64,000 nt of DNA from Haloglomus salinum (GTDB taxonomy: Archaea; Halobacteriota; Halobacteria; Halobacteriales; Haloarculaceae): NCBI RefSeq assembly GCF_024298825.1, contig NZ_CP101153.1, forward strand, positions 3,906,001-3,970,000, in the 5' to 3' direction. The notes under the pieces are model-generated. The model did not search any database. It was not told the origin of the DNA and saw only the letters and a program-made list of their open reading frames with translations. A program made the translations under genes and the position numbers. This document shows, in pieces, positions 32,820 to 42,186 of the stretch; positions within the stretch are counted from its first letter, which is position 1, and each line of letters begins with the position of its first letter.

Positions 32820-35086
32820 AGCTCCCTCACGTTCAGGATGGGGATGATGTTGCCGTCACCGAGGATGGCCGTACCGGAGAGCTCCGAGATGCCGCTCAAC
32901 GCGCCGTCGAGCGGTTTCACGACCACCTCCTCCTGGTCCTGTACCCGGTCACACCGGAGCGCCACCTCACGCTCGGAGGGGCGGATACGGACGAGCATCC
33001 CGCCGCTCCGGTCCATCGCGCTCTGCCCGGCAGTGATACCGTCGAGGCCGTCCCGGCCGGGGCCGTCGGTGGCCGGAGCGGCCCCGGAGCCGGCCGCCGA
33101 CCCGCCGTCCGCGGCGAGTGCGCTGCGGCCGTTCCCGGTGTCGAGGGCCTCCGAGAGCCGGACGACGGGGACCACGTCGTCGCCGTGTCTGACCACGTCG
33201 TCGCCGTGGAGCTGCTCGATGTCGTCGTCGCGGGTTATCTCGTCGATGTTCTTGATGGGGATGCCGTAGCTCTGCTCGCCGACGGCGACGAACAGGACAT
33301 CGACGATGGCGACCGAGACTGGGAGCTGCAGCCGGAAGGTCGTCCCCTCGCCGGGTGTGGACTCGACGTTCACGGAGCCGTCAAGCTGCTCGACCGTCCG
33401 GTGGACCACGTCCATCCCGACCCCGCGGCCGCTGAGGTCGGTCACCTCCTCGTTGGTCGAGAGTCCCGGGTGGAACACGAGGTCATGGGCCTCGTCGTCC
33501 GGCATCGCGGCCGCCTCTTCCTCGGTCAGGACACCCTCGCTCACGGCCTTCCGCCGGAGCCGGTCGGCGTCCAGCCCGGCGCCGTCGTCCTCGACGACGA
33601 TGGTGACGTGGTCGCGCTCGCGCTTCGCGCGGAGTTCGACCTGTCCCTCGGGCGGCTTGCCGGCGGCCTCCCGCTCCTCGGGCGGCTCGATACCGTGGTC
33701 GACGGCGTTGCGCAGGATGTGGATGAGTGGGTCGCCGATCTCCGCGAGGATGGACCGGTCCAGCTCGATATCCTTCCCGTGCATCTCGAAGTCGACCTCC
33801 TTCCCCGAGTCGCGGGCGGTGTCCCGGACCACGCGGGGGAGCTTGCTCACCACGCGCCGCAGCGGGATGAGCCGCATGTCCATCACCGTGTTCTGGAGCC
33901 GGCTCGTCACCTTGTCGAGGTCGCTCATGCTGTTCTTCGCGCTCTCGAACTCCTCGGCCTCGACGGCCCGCCGGATGTTGATGCGGTTGGTGACCAGCTG
34001 CTCGACGAGCCCGTGGAGTTCGTCCAGCCGGTCCACGTCGACCCGGACGGAGGCGATCTCGTCGGCCGACGGCCCGGCATCCCGGCCGGCGGCCGCGTCC
34101 CCGCTCGGGGCCTTGCCGGAGTCGGTACCGGCGTCGGGGGCGGACCCCGCGCCGTCGGTCGTCGCCAGCGACTCGTCCGCCGCTGCTGCGGCGACATCGA
34201 GGGCTTCGGACTCGCCGGCTGGCGCGCCGGCGCTCGCATCGCCTTCCGCGCCGGGGACCTCGTCTTCCGACCCGGACTCGCCCGCCGCCTCGCGGACCGT
34301 GGTGACCTCGAAGGAGTCGACCGCGCCGACCGTCTCCAGCCCGGCCGCCAGGGCCGCGGGTTCGTCGTCCGGGAGGAACACATCGAACGCCCCGTCGTAC
34401 TCGCCACCCTCGATGGCCTCGCGGGGCGGCGCGAGTTCGAACCCCTCGAACCCCTCCGCGAGCGCCTCCAGCACGAACATCGCCTCGACGCCCGGCATCT
34501 CGCCGGTGTCGACCGTCACCCGAGCGTGGACCACGCGGTCGGCGCCGGGAAACGCCGGCACCGCGTCGGCATGGGCGAACTCGGCAGCCTCGTGGCCGGG
34601 GCTGGAGGCGCCATCTACGGGGGCGCCGTCGGCCGCGGCGTCGTCCGTCATCTCGACAGCGGCGCCGCTCTCGTCCCCTGTGGCCGTCTCGCTGTCGCCC
34701 TCGGCATCGGCGTGGTCCATCGTCCGGCGGAGGCTCTCGACGGTGTCGCTCACGTCGACGTCCTCGTCCTCGCCGGCCTCGATGGCCTCGACGGCCGCCT
34801 CGATGCGGTCGACGGCGTCGAAGGTCACGTCCATCACCTCGCTGGAGACGGTCATCTCGCCGGCGCGGATCTCGTCGAGGAGGTCCTCCAGCGCGTGGGC
34901 GAGGCTACTGGCGTCGGTGAACCCCATCGCCGCGAAGTTCCCCTTCAGCGTGTGGGCCGTCCGGAAGACCGAGTCCATGGCCTCCGCGTCGGTCGGGTCG
35001 TCCTCGAGCGCCAGCAGCGCGTTGTTCAGGTCGGTGATATGCTCTCTCGCCTCGGAGACGAAGGTGGTTCTGTGGTCGTCGTTCAT
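32816..35086 (-). CDS. cheA: Chemotaxis histidine kinase CheA
   Basis: 756 residues. The P1 domain has the phosphorylated His45 in FRTAHTLKGN. A linker and CheY-binding region rich in Ala, Asp and Gly (about 120-340) follows. The P3 dimerisation helices come next (about 345-405: ELHGLVEQLVTNRINIRRAV), then the P4 ATPase with HILRNAVDHGIE, DDGAGLD and GRGVGMD. The P5 CheW-like domain is C-terminal. It phosphorylates CheY and CheB when activated by receptors through CheW. The start overlaps the cheB stop by four bases. Confidence 0.96.
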   Translation of the reverse strand: MNDDHRTTFVSEAREHITDLNNALLALEDDPTDAEAMDSVFRTAHTLKGNFAAMGFTDASSLAHALEDLLDEIRAGEMTVSSEVMDVTFDAVDRIEAAVEAIEAGEDEDVDVSDTVESLRRTMDHADAEGDSETATGDESGAAVEMTDDAAADGAPVDGASSPGHEAAEFAHADAVPAFPGADRVVHARVTVDTGEMPGVEAMFVLEALAEGFEGFELAPPREAIEGGEYDGAFDVFLPDDEPAALAAGLETVGAVDSFEVTTVREAAGESGSEDEVPGAEGDASAGAPAGESEALDVAAAAADESLATTDGAGSAPDAGTDSGKAPSGDAAAGRDAGPSADEIASVRVDVDRLDELHGLVEQLVTNRINIRRAVEAEEFESAKNSMSDLDKVTSRLQNTVMDMRLIPLRRVVSKLPRVVRDTARDSGKEVDFEMHGKDIELDRSILAEIGDPLIHILRNAVDHGIEPPEEREAAGKPPEGQVELRAKRERDHVTIVVEDDGAGLDADRLRRKAVSEGVLTEEEAAAMPDDEAHDLVFHPGLSTNEEVTDLSGRGVGMDVVHRTVEQLDGSVNVESTPGEGTTFRLQLPVSVAIVDVLFVAVGEQSYGIPIKNIDEITRDDDIEQLHGDDVVRHGDDVVPVVRLSEALDTGNGRSALAADGGSAAGSGAAPATDGPGRDGLDGITAGQSAMDRSGGMLVRIRPSEREVALRCDRVQDQEEVVVKPLDGALSGISELSGTAILGDGNIIPILNVREL

Positions 35087-36189
35087 GATCGGAGAAGGGT
35101 GTTGCAGACGGCGTCGGCGACCGCCCCGGCCGGGTGGACCGCGTCGACGACGCCGGTCTCGATGGCGCGCTTTGGCATCCCGAACACCGCCGAGGTCGCC
35201 TCGTCCTGTGCCACGACGGTCCCGCCGGCGGCCGCCACCGCCTCGGCGCCGGCCGCACCGTCACTGCCCATGCCGGTGAGGATAGCCGCAGTCAACGGCC
35301 CGTCGACGGTCGACGCGGCGGATTCGAGCGTCCGGTCGACCGCCGGCCGGACGCCGTGGAGGGGTTCGTCCTGGGTGAGTTTGACCCGGAGCCGGCCGCC
35401 GCCGAACCCCGAGACGACGAGGTGGTGGTCGCCCTTCGCGACCAGCCCCTCGCCACCGCCGATGCGGGCGCCGTCGGTCGCCTCGCGGATGTCGTAGTCG
35501 GAGGCGTCGTCCAGTCGCTCGGCGAACCGGCCCGTGAACGCGTCGGGCATGTGCTGTACCACGAGGACCCGGAGGTCGGCATCGAGCGGGAGTCCCGCCA
35601 CGAGTTCCTCGACCACCGGCGGGCCGCCGGTGGAGGCGCCGACGACGAGCGTCGCGTCCGCCACGTACTCGCTCGCCGCGCCGTCGGCACCGTGCCCTCC
35701 GGTCTCGACGCCACTGTCCTCCGCGGCCCGGGACTCGGGCGCGCCGGCCGCGGTCGGGTCGACCGTCGCGACCGACCGAACGGTCTCGACCAGTTGCTCC
35801 CCGTGGTCGTGCATCGCCATCGACACCTCGCCGCCGGGTTTGGTGAAGAAGTCGACGGCGCCCCGGTCCAGTGCCTCGAAGGTGGACTCCTCCTCGGAGC
35901 CGGCGTGTGCCGAGAGCACCAGCACCGGCGTCGGGCGCTCGGCCATCACCCGCTCGACGGCCTCGACGCCCCCCACGTCGGGCATCCGCAGGTCCATCGT
36001 CACCACGTCCGGACCGTGTTCGACGACGGCCTCGACCGCGGCCGCGCCGTCTTCGGCCGTCGCCACCACCTCGACGCCGCCTGTCTCGAGGATGTCGCTG
36101 ATGACGGTCCGCATGAACTGGGAATCGTCGACGACGACCGCCCGGAGCTGCCCGTCGGTCGCGTGCCGCGCTCCCGTAGCGTGCGTCAT
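35083..36189 (-). CDS. cheB: Chemoreceptor methylesterase CheB
   Basis: 368 residues. The receiver domain has phospho-accepting Asp66 in VVTMDLRMP. A linker follows, then the methylesterase domain with the catalytic serine in VVGASTGGPP, the histidine in VVQHMPDAFT and the aspartate in LTGMGSDGA. It removes methyl groups from receptors when phosphorylated by CheA. It is the first gene of the minus-strand operon. A perfect hairpin lies three bases before its ATG, and a TATA box sits at 36256-36264. Confidence 0.95.
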   Translation of the reverse strand: MTHATGARHATDGQLRAVVVDDSQFMRTVISDILETGGVEVVATAEDGAAAVEAVVEHGPDVVTMDLRMPDVGGVEAVERVMAERPTPVLVLSAHAGSEEESTFEALDRGAVDFFTKPGGEVSMAMHDHGEQLVETVRSVATVDPTAAGAPESRAAEDSGVETGGHGADGAASEYVADATLVVGASTGGPPVVEELVAGLPLDADLRVLVVQHMPDAFTGRFAERLDDASDYDIREATDGARIGGGEGLVAKGDHHLVVSGFGGGRLRVKLTQDEPLHGVRPAVDRTLESAASTVDGPLTAAILTGMGSDGAAGAEAVAAAGGTVVAQDEATSAVFGMPKRAIETGVVDAVHPAGAVADAVCNTLLRS

Positions 36190-36192
36190 ATG

Positions 36193-36211
36193 CCCCGCGG
36201 AAGCCGCGGGG
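36193..36211 (-). promoter_or_regulatory. Perfect GC hairpin abutting the cheB start codon
   Basis: In the mRNA sense CCCCGCGG-CTT-CCGCGGGG ends three bases before the ATG at 36189. This 8-bp all-GC stem with a 3-base loop would lie at or next to the ribosome entry site in a leader of about 43 bases. It is a candidate translational control element for the whole cheB-cheA-cheR operon. Confidence 0.55.
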
Positions 36212-36255
36212 GTTCGACTGGCGACGCTGTCATAGGCGGGCGGTGGTTGCAGGCG

Positions 36256-36264
36256 CTATTTAAC
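36256..36264 (-). promoter_or_regulatory. TATA box of the cheB operon
   Basis: GTTAAATAG on the minus strand is the only AT-rich element upstream of cheB. It predicts transcription starting near 36232, with a leader of about 43 bases that contains the hairpin at 36193-36211. Confidence 0.5.
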
Positions 36265-36331
36265 TCTCGTCCGGACTCACGTCTCGACACCGACGGGAGC
36301 CTCTTGTCGCTGGCACCGCTGGCAGGTGGTG

Positions 36332-36445
36332 ATGGCAGGACCTCTCGACGACAGGGCGGTGGGGCACGGGCTGATGACCGGGCTGCTGCTCGGGGCGACG
36401 GTGCTCCTCGGCGGAATCCTCGCACTGACCGTTCTCGCCGCCTGA
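36332..36445 (+). CDS. 37-residue single-span membrane microprotein
   Basis: From the ATG at 36332: about 13 polar residues (AGPLDDRAVGHG), then one membrane helix (GLLLGATVLLGGILALTVLA) that ends the protein. The layout matches the other single-span microproteins in the window. It lies between the divergent cheB promoter and the next plus-strand gene. The function is unknown. Confidence 0.5.
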   Translation: MAGPLDDRAVGHGLMTGLLLGATVLLGGILALTVLAA

Positions 36446-36507
36446 AACGACACTCCTTTCGACGGTCTTGTCAGAACTGCATTACTACCTCACGGACAGG
36501 TCGGGGT

Positions 36508-37056
36508 ATGGTCCGACGTGTGGCCGCTGTCGGAGCCCGTATCCCGTGGGGGGGTGCGGCCGACGACCAGCACTCGGCGGAGGCATCGACCGACGACCCG
36601 ACCTCGGACGCCGACCGGCCGCCGACCGAGGCCGAGGATACGACCGACGACCCCCCGCTCGAAACCGTCTCCGAGCGGCGGACGCTGGCCGACGTGGTCG
36701 ATGTCGCCGCGCTCACGCGGTGGCTCCCGACGGCCTGGACCGCCCGGACGGCGGTGACGAAGTTCGGCGAGGCCCCCGTGACGGAGGTGCTGGAGCTGTC
36801 CGGCCGGGGGCATCGAGTCGTCGTCGACCCCCAGCGACCGGTGGCTCCCGAGGGCCCGGCGACCTGCTACGCGCGCCCTGCGGGCACCGCACGGCGTCGC
36901 GAGGTCGCGACGACCGACAGCCTGCACGAGGCCCTCGCCATCGCGCTCGACCGGATACCGACGCTCGACGAGCACGTCGACCCAGTCTTGCCGGCCGAGC
37001 GTCGGGCCACGGGACTCTCCGAGGCACTGGATACGTCGGCGGGTGAGTCGCGGTAG
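36508..37056 (+). CDS. Conserved hypothetical protein in the motility island
   Basis: 182 residues. An acidic, Thr/Asp-rich N-terminal half (about 15-55) is followed by a mixed alpha-beta domain (TAVTKFGEAPVTEVLELSGR, GHRVVVDPQRPVAPEGPATC). It is soluble and has no motif I recognise. A minor point is the basic start (VRRVAAVGARIPWGG), which is unusual for a haloarchaeal cytosolic protein. The function is unknown. Confidence 0.6.
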   Translation: MVRRVAAVGARIPWGGAADDQHSAEASTDDPTSDADRPPTEAEDTTDDPPLETVSERRTLADVVDVAALTRWLPTAWTARTAVTKFGEAPVTEVLELSGRGHRVVVDPQRPVAPEGPATCYARPAGTARRREVATTDSLHEALAIALDRIPTLDEHVDPVLPAERRATGLSEALDTSAGESR

Positions 37057-37098
37057 CCACGCCGTCGTGCTCCGACGTCTGCCAGTACCGGGGCGGCG

Positions 37099-37785
37099 TC
37101 AGTCGACAGTGTCCGCATCGGAGTCGGCCCGGCTCGGCTCGCGGTCGGTCCCGGCATCCGTGGCGCCCGCCGCGCCGGTTCCGACTGGCTCGTCGAGCGC
37201 GTCCTCGATGCGCCGGAGTGCACGCCGTCCACCGCCGCCGGCGGCCCGACATCGCACGGGGGACGCACCCGCGACCTCGACGACGAGTACGTTCCCGCCG
37301 GTCGCGAGCCGGTAGCCAAGGGCGCCGAGCGCCCCGACGACCGCGAGGGCACCGAACAGTACCGCGGCGTCACCGAGCAACTGGAGGCCGCCGGTCAGCA
37401 CCGTGACGAACCCGAAGGCGCCGGCTGCCGGGGAGTCCTGCGGGATATCGACCGACGCCGCCGGGACGAGTGCGCCGAACAGGAGGCCGACGAGGATTCC
37501 GACGACGCCGTACGCCGCGATTCGGGGCGCGTACCGGACGACCGGACCGTCGCCCGAGCGTCGGATAGCGACGCCGGTCACGTTCGGACGCGGGACGGTC
37601 ACGAGCCGTGGCTCGCGGTCGGTCCGGTAGACGAGGACCTGCCGTCGAGTGACGGCGAGCCAGCCGCCCGAGAGCGAGGCTCGGGTCGTGATGGGCTCGC
37701 CCGGCGGAACGCAGTCGGTCGGCTCCGGGACCGGTGGCTCGACCGACACCCGTCGCACCGTCCGTGGGTCGGGGTCCGCGTCCAT
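37099..37785 (-). CDS. Membrane protein with PH-like N-terminal part
   Basis: 228 residues from the ATG at 37785. A beta-rich soluble part (about 30-90: TTRASLSGGWLAVTRRQVLV, YRTDREPRLVTVPRPNV) resembles a PH or DUF304-like domain. Two or three membrane helices follow (IAAYGVVGILVGLLFGALV; AVLFGALAVVGALGALGY), then a soluble tail. No function is assigned. It is divergent from the following plus-strand gene, with about 125 bases between the starts. Confidence 0.65.
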   Translation of the reverse strand: MDADPDPRTVRRVSVEPPVPEPTDCVPPGEPITTRASLSGGWLAVTRRQVLVYRTDREPRLVTVPRPNVTGVAIRRSGDGPVVRYAPRIAAYGVVGILVGLLFGALVPAASVDIPQDSPAAGAFGFVTVLTGGLQLLGDAAVLFGALAVVGALGALGYRLATGGNVLVVEVAGASPVRCRAAGGGGRRALRRIEDALDEPVGTGAAGATDAGTDREPSRADSDADTVD

Positions 37786-37910
37786 CGGGTCGTTCGGGGA
37801 TGGACGCGGCGCTCCTAAAGCGCCGCGGACGGTTTCGAGCGCCGAACCGGGGCTTTCGAGCCTCGATTTCCCCGTGACGGGTTTTACGTGGGGGCACGGA
37901 TGCTTCCCGC

Positions 37911-38975
37911 ATGGCAGTCCACGGGGGTGCCGAGACGACGCTCGCCGACTTCGACCTGGAGGGCTCATGCGAGGGCCACGAGCCGGTCCTGCACGCCCGT
38001 GACCGACTCGTCCGCTGTGGTCGCTGCGGCCGCACCGTGCCCGTCACGGTCGTGGCCGAGCACACGCTCCACGACGCGCTGGCCGAGCTCTCCGAGGCAC
38101 CCTGCCGGAACGACCGCATCCCGGCAGCAGCCGGCGGCGAACACACCCTCCGCCTCGGTCCGGAGTCGGACCGCGGGACGCGACGGGTGGTCTGTGAGAC
38201 CTGTGGCCGGTCGGCCCCGCTCCGCGGTGACGGGTCGCGCGCACTGCAGTCGCTCGCGGAGATCCCGTGTGTCGAGGGGTGGAGCTACCGGGAGCTGCTG
38301 GATGCGGTCGTCAGCCCGACGCCAGCGACCCCGCCGCTCTCGGCGCTGGGAATCAGCTCCTGGCGCGGCGTCGAGCCGTCCGGCCAGGGCGACGAGACGG
38401 TACGGCTCCTGCGCCACGGCGGCTTCCAGTACACGCTGTACGTCGCACGTACTGACGACGTACCGGAGGACGGGACGAACCCGGACACCGACCGGTGCCC
38501 GAGCTACGAGGTGACGCTCCGGAGCGGGCCGAGCACCACCCACGAGGCGGTCGAGACGGTCCCGCTTCCGGAGGCGGACCCGTCGGACCCGACCATCCAG
38601 GTGTGTGCCGAGCGGCTGGTGACGTTCCTCGTCGCCACCGACGAACTCGGTGCCGGCGAGTTCTGCTCGCTGGTCGACCACCACGCGAGCGCGGACGACG
38701 CCCACCGGGAATCCTGGCTGGACGAGGCGTACACGGCCGCTCGCGAGACCTTCGCCGAACGGGTGGGTGGGAGCCCGGAAGCGTTCGCGGAGACGTTCGC
38801 CGACGGCGGCGACACCCGCGAGGTTCTCCGGCGCGTCGTCGAGGGGGACGATTTCGACGATGTCGACGAGGCCGCCTTCGCCGACGCACAGGTCGGCGAG
38901 CGCCCGCACTTCCCGAGCCTGTTCGAGTACGTGACCGACCAGTACGGCTGGCGCCCCCCGGTCGCGAACCGCTGA
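37911..38975 (+). CDS. Conserved hypothetical protein with two zinc-ribbon-like CxxC pairs
   Basis: 354 residues, acidic. The N-terminal about 110 residues contain two knuckle motifs (VRCGRCGRTV and VCETCGRSAP) that could make two zinc ribbons or one shared site. A longer alpha-beta and helical region follows (CAERLVTFLVATDELGAGEF; DEAYTAARETFAERVGG). I do not recognise the family. Placement between the che operon and the HemAT gene suggests a motility link, but nothing in the sequence proves it. Confidence 0.7.
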   Translation: MAVHGGAETTLADFDLEGSCEGHEPVLHARDRLVRCGRCGRTVPVTVVAEHTLHDALAELSEAPCRNDRIPAAAGGEHTLRLGPESDRGTRRVVCETCGRSAPLRGDGSRALQSLAEIPCVEGWSYRELLDAVVSPTPATPPLSALGISSWRGVEPSGQGDETVRLLRHGGFQYTLYVARTDDVPEDGTNPDTDRCPSYEVTLRSGPSTTHEAVETVPLPEADPSDPTIQVCAERLVTFLVATDELGAGEFCSLVDHHASADDAHRESWLDEAYTAARETFAERVGGSPEAFAETFADGGDTREVLRRVVEGDDFDDVDEAAFADAQVGERPHFPSLFEYVTDQYGWRPPVANR

Positions 38976-39098
38976 GAGAGCCGACGGGGAGTCGGTGGCC
39001 TCCTCTGGAGCCTGCGAGCGAGGAGATTCTCGGCACCGCTGGTATCGAGCCTCGATTCGGAGACTCCCCCTAATAATACCCAGCGAATAGCCGGGTGT

Positions 39099-40682
39099 AT
39101 GACGGACGACAGCATCAAGATCGACGACGAAACGCGGCGGGGCGTCAGCGGTTCGTCCCTGTCTGCCAGTATCGGCATCGACGAGCGGGAGATCGACTGG
39201 CGGAAGTCGTTCACCGGGTTCGACCGGGCGGACGCCGAGCAGCTCGAGTCCATGTCGGACACGTTCGACCGTATCGCCGAGGACCTCGTCGAGGACTTCT
39301 ACGACCACCTCACGGGCTACGAGGAGGCCCGTGACATCATCGGCAGTTCGACGAAGAGCGTCGAGATGCTCAAGCAGTCCCAGCGCCAGTACCTGAAGGA
39401 CCTCGGGAGTGGCCAGTACGGGCAGTCGTACTTCGACCGGCGAGCCCGCATCGGGAAGATCCACGACATGCTCGACCTGGGGCCCAAGGTGTACATGGGC
39501 GCCTACCACATCTACTACGAGGGAATCATCCGTGCCATCGCGGAGGACGTCAAGGATGGGATGGTCCTGACCGACGGCGGGGCGGCTGCCGAGTCCGGCG
39601 GGGCGAGCGACAAGGGGACGGAAGCGCTCGAGGTACCGGGCGAACCCGCAGCCGAAGCCATCGACGAGGTCGTCGAGCGGACGATGTCCGCCCTGAAGCT
39701 GCTGAACCTCGACCAGCAGGTCGCGATGGACACGTACATCCACTCGTACAGCGAGCAGGTCGAGGAGCAGCTCGCGAGACAGCAGCAGCTGAGCGAGGAC
39801 GTCAGTCAGGAGGTCGAGCAGCCGGTCGACCGGCTCTGGGACCTCTCCTCGGATGTCACGGAGACGGTCGGAGAGATAAACGACCTCACCGACCAGCAGG
39901 TCGACCGGATGCGCAACGTCTCCAACGAGGTCGGGCAGCTGAGCGCGACGGTCGAGGAGATCGCCTCCACGGCCGAGGGCGTCGCCGACACCAGCGAGGA
40001 GGCCGAGGAACTCGCCGAGGAGGGCCGCGAGTCAGCGACCGATGCCATCGACGTGCTCGAGGACGTCGACGAGGCCGCCGAGAACGTCACGGAGGACGTC
40101 GAACAGCTCCAGTCGAACGTCGACGAGATCGACGAGGTGGTGGAGGTCATCGACGAGATCGCCGACCAGACGAACCTGCTCGCACTGAACGCCTCCATCG
40201 AGGCCGCGCGCGCCGGCGAGGCCGGCGAGGGCTTCGCGGTCGTCGCCGACGAGGTGAAACAGCTCGCACAGGACGCCCAGGAGCAGGCCGGGCGCATCGA
40301 GGAGATGGTCGCCGAGATCCAGGAGGAGACCGCCGAAACCGTCGACAGTCTCGAGGAGACCAACGAGGTCATCGGCGAGGGACTCGGCCAGGCACAGGCC
40401 GCGATGAACAGTCTCGAGGATATCGCCGAGGCCGCCGAGGAGACCGCCACCGGCATCCAGGAGGTCTCCGACGCAACCGACGACCAGGCCGCCAGCACCG
40501 AGGAGATCGCCAGCATGGTCGAGCAGGCCACCGACGAGTCCGTCACCGTCGCCGACGAGGTCGAGACCATCGCCGAGATGAACCAGCAACAGCAGGCCAA
40601 CGTAGAGGAGATCCGCGACTCCGTCGACCGACTCACCGACAACATCGGCGACAACGACGACGTGGACATCAACCGCGGCTGA
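39099..40682 (+). CDS. hemAT: HemAT-type heme-based aerotaxis transducer
   Basis: 527 residues, soluble. The N-terminal globin-coupled sensor (about 25-215) has the heme-ligating His122 in [12 protein letters not shown] and the YFDRR and GAYHIYYEG helices of protoglobin-type sensors. A long coiled-coil signalling domain follows, with the conserved tip [20 protein letters not shown] and [16 protein letters not shown]. It senses oxygen through heme and signals to CheA. A stand-alone gene, it is the second transducer of the island. Confidence 0.94.
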   Translation: MTDDSIKIDDETRRGVSGSSLSASIGIDEREIDWRKSFTGFDRADAEQLESMSDTFDRIAEDLVEDFYDHLTGYEEARDIIGSSTKSVEMLKQSQRQYLKDLGSGQYGQSYFDRRARIGKIHDMLDLGPKVYMGAYHIYYEGIIRAIAEDVKDGMVLTDGGAAAESGGASDKGTEALEVPGEPAAEAIDEVVERTMSALKLLNLDQQVAMDTYIHSYSEQVEEQLARQQQLSEDVSQEVEQPVDRLWDLSSDVTETVGEINDLTDQQVDRMRNVSNEVGQLSATVEEIASTAEGVADTSEEAEELAEEGRESATDAIDVLEDVDEAAENVTEDVEQLQSNVDEIDEVVEVIDEIADQTNLLALNASIEAARAGEAGEGFAVVADEVKQLAQDAQEQAGRIEEMVAEIQEETAETVDSLEETNEVIGEGLGQAQAAMNSLEDIAEAAEETATGIQEVSDATDDQAASTEEIASMVEQATDESVTVADEVETIAEMNQQQQANVEEIRDSVDRLTDNIGDNDDVDINRG

Positions 40683-40917
40683 TCACGAGTCCGACCGTCG
40701 TCCCGCGATTCCGTGTTCCTGTCATCGGAGTGTTGTTCGGCCGGTTCGAGTTCCGTTGTCACTGTTCCTGTCGGACCTGCAAGCGGCTGCCTGTCGAGTT
40801 CAGCACGGCACCGCCGTCTCTGACTGCTCCCGGACAACGTCTCCACTCGGAGCTCCGGGTGTCGGTGCGAAACTGGAAAACGAGTTCACAGGACAAGGGA
40901 CCGCGGTGAGGGGAGCG

Positions 40918-41340
40918 TCAGTGGAGGTCGGCTGGTTCCGCGGCGAAGACGACGGCGTCGGTGGAGTCGTCCTCGGGGAGCCGAGCAATCGCGCGTGCCA
41001 TCCGTCGGTGGACGGACCGGACCGCCTCCGCCTCCTCGGTGGACAGGTCACACGCCCGTGTCAACACCCGTAGCGTGCCGACAGGAAGCGCCAGCACCTC
41101 CCCCGGTGCGCCGGCGGTCGAGACCTCCTCCCCGCGCTCGGCAAGCTGGTCACGCCGCGTGCTCGCCTCCCGCTCGACGCTCGCCAGGGCAGCGACCAGC
41201 TGCTCGCAGGAGACGGCACAGTCGGCCGCCACCTGGTCGACCAGGTCGCCGAAGTACCAGTCCACGGTCGCCCGCACGTCGGTGTCCGCTCTCGTGGCGA
41301 CCTCGTCGTCTCGCCGAACTGGCCCCTTGTCGGGCTCCAT
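40918..41340 (-). CDS. Conserved protein paralogous to the one at 13234-13665
   Basis: 140 residues, acidic and helical. The N-terminal stretch VRATVDWYFGDLVDQVAADC and the C-terminal RSVHRRMARAIARL align with the protein at 13234-13665, with moderate identity overall. The gene faces away from the KaiC-like ATPase gene, with about 140 bases between starts. Possible scaffold or regulatory function at the island edges; nothing more can be said. Confidence 0.72.
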   Translation of the reverse strand: MEPDKGPVRRDDEVATRADTDVRATVDWYFGDLVDQVAADCAVSCEQLVAALASVEREASTRRDQLAERGEEVSTAGAPGEVLALPVGTLRVLTRACDLSTEEAEAVRSVHRRMARAIARLPEDDSTDAVVFAAEPADLH

Positions 41341-41481
41341 ACACCCTCGTACACCGACGAACCTTTACTATCTTCTGGCCATAGCGTCGAAACCTCTCGA
41401 AATCGCATTCGAGGACGGAGGCTGTCTCCAGAACGTGTCAATCCTCCCGTTTCGCGTTCCGATGTGGAGCAAACGACGATA

Positions 41482-42186
41482 ATGGGGGGTCCCATAGCGG
41501 GCTGCATGCGTGTTCCGAGTGGCGTCCCGGGGTTCGACCAGCTCGTGGACGGGGGCTTGCCGGCCAACAGGCTGCACGTCGTCAGCGGCCCCCCAGGAAG
41601 CGGCAAGACGACGTTCTGCTCGCAGTTCGTCACCCAGGGCGTCGAGAACGGGCAGGACTGCCTGTACGTGACGATGCACGAGACGAAAGCGGAGCTCCGG
41701 CAGGACATGGCGAACTTCACGTTCGGCTTCTCGGGCGCCATCGAGTCCGGAGCCATCGAGTTCCTGAACCTGATGACCAACGAGGGCAAGCGGACGCTCT
41801 CGAAGTTCGGTTCCGAGTCCGGACTGACGAACCGGCTCGTCGGCGCCATCCAGGAGAACGATATCGACCGCGTCATCATCGACTCGACGATGCTGCTCGA
41901 ACACTTCGCGGGCGAGACCGGGACCACGAACTTCCTGTCGGCGCTGAAACGCACGGACGCGACCGTCCTGCTCATCTCCGAGATGACGGACCCGGCCTCG
42001 TACGCGAACGAGCACTACCTCGCCCACGGGGTCATCTTCTTCCACAACTTCCTCGACGGGAGCGGGATGACTCGTGGTATCCAGGTCCTGAAGATGCGCG
42101 GGACGGCCATCGACACGGACATCAGGCGCCTGACGTTCTCGGAGCGGGGGCTGCGGGTGAACCCCGACCGAACGGTCGAGACCTGA
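41482..42186 (+). CDS. Single-domain KaiC/RadA-like ATPase
   Basis: About 234 residues. Walker A GPPGSGKTTF (about 33-42), the KaiC-type start PSGVPGFDQLVDGGLP, LYVTMHETKAEL, and Walker B RVIIDSTM are all present. The domain resembles ArlH and the haloarchaeal HTR-linked KaiC proteins. It overlaps the next gene by one base. The ATG at 41482 is favoured; a GTG at 41464 and an ATG at 41506 are alternatives. It probably acts as an ATP-dependent signalling or assembly switch in the cytosol. Confidence 0.9.
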   Translation: MGGPIAGCMRVPSGVPGFDQLVDGGLPANRLHVVSGPPGSGKTTFCSQFVTQGVENGQDCLYVTMHETKAELRQDMANFTFGFSGAIESGAIEFLNLMTNEGKRTLSKFGSESGLTNRLVGAIQENDIDRVIIDSTMLLEHFAGETGTTNFLSALKRTDATVLLISEMTDPASYANEHYLAHGVIFFHNFLDGSGMTRGIQVLKMRGTAIDTDIRRLTFSERGLRVNPDRTVET

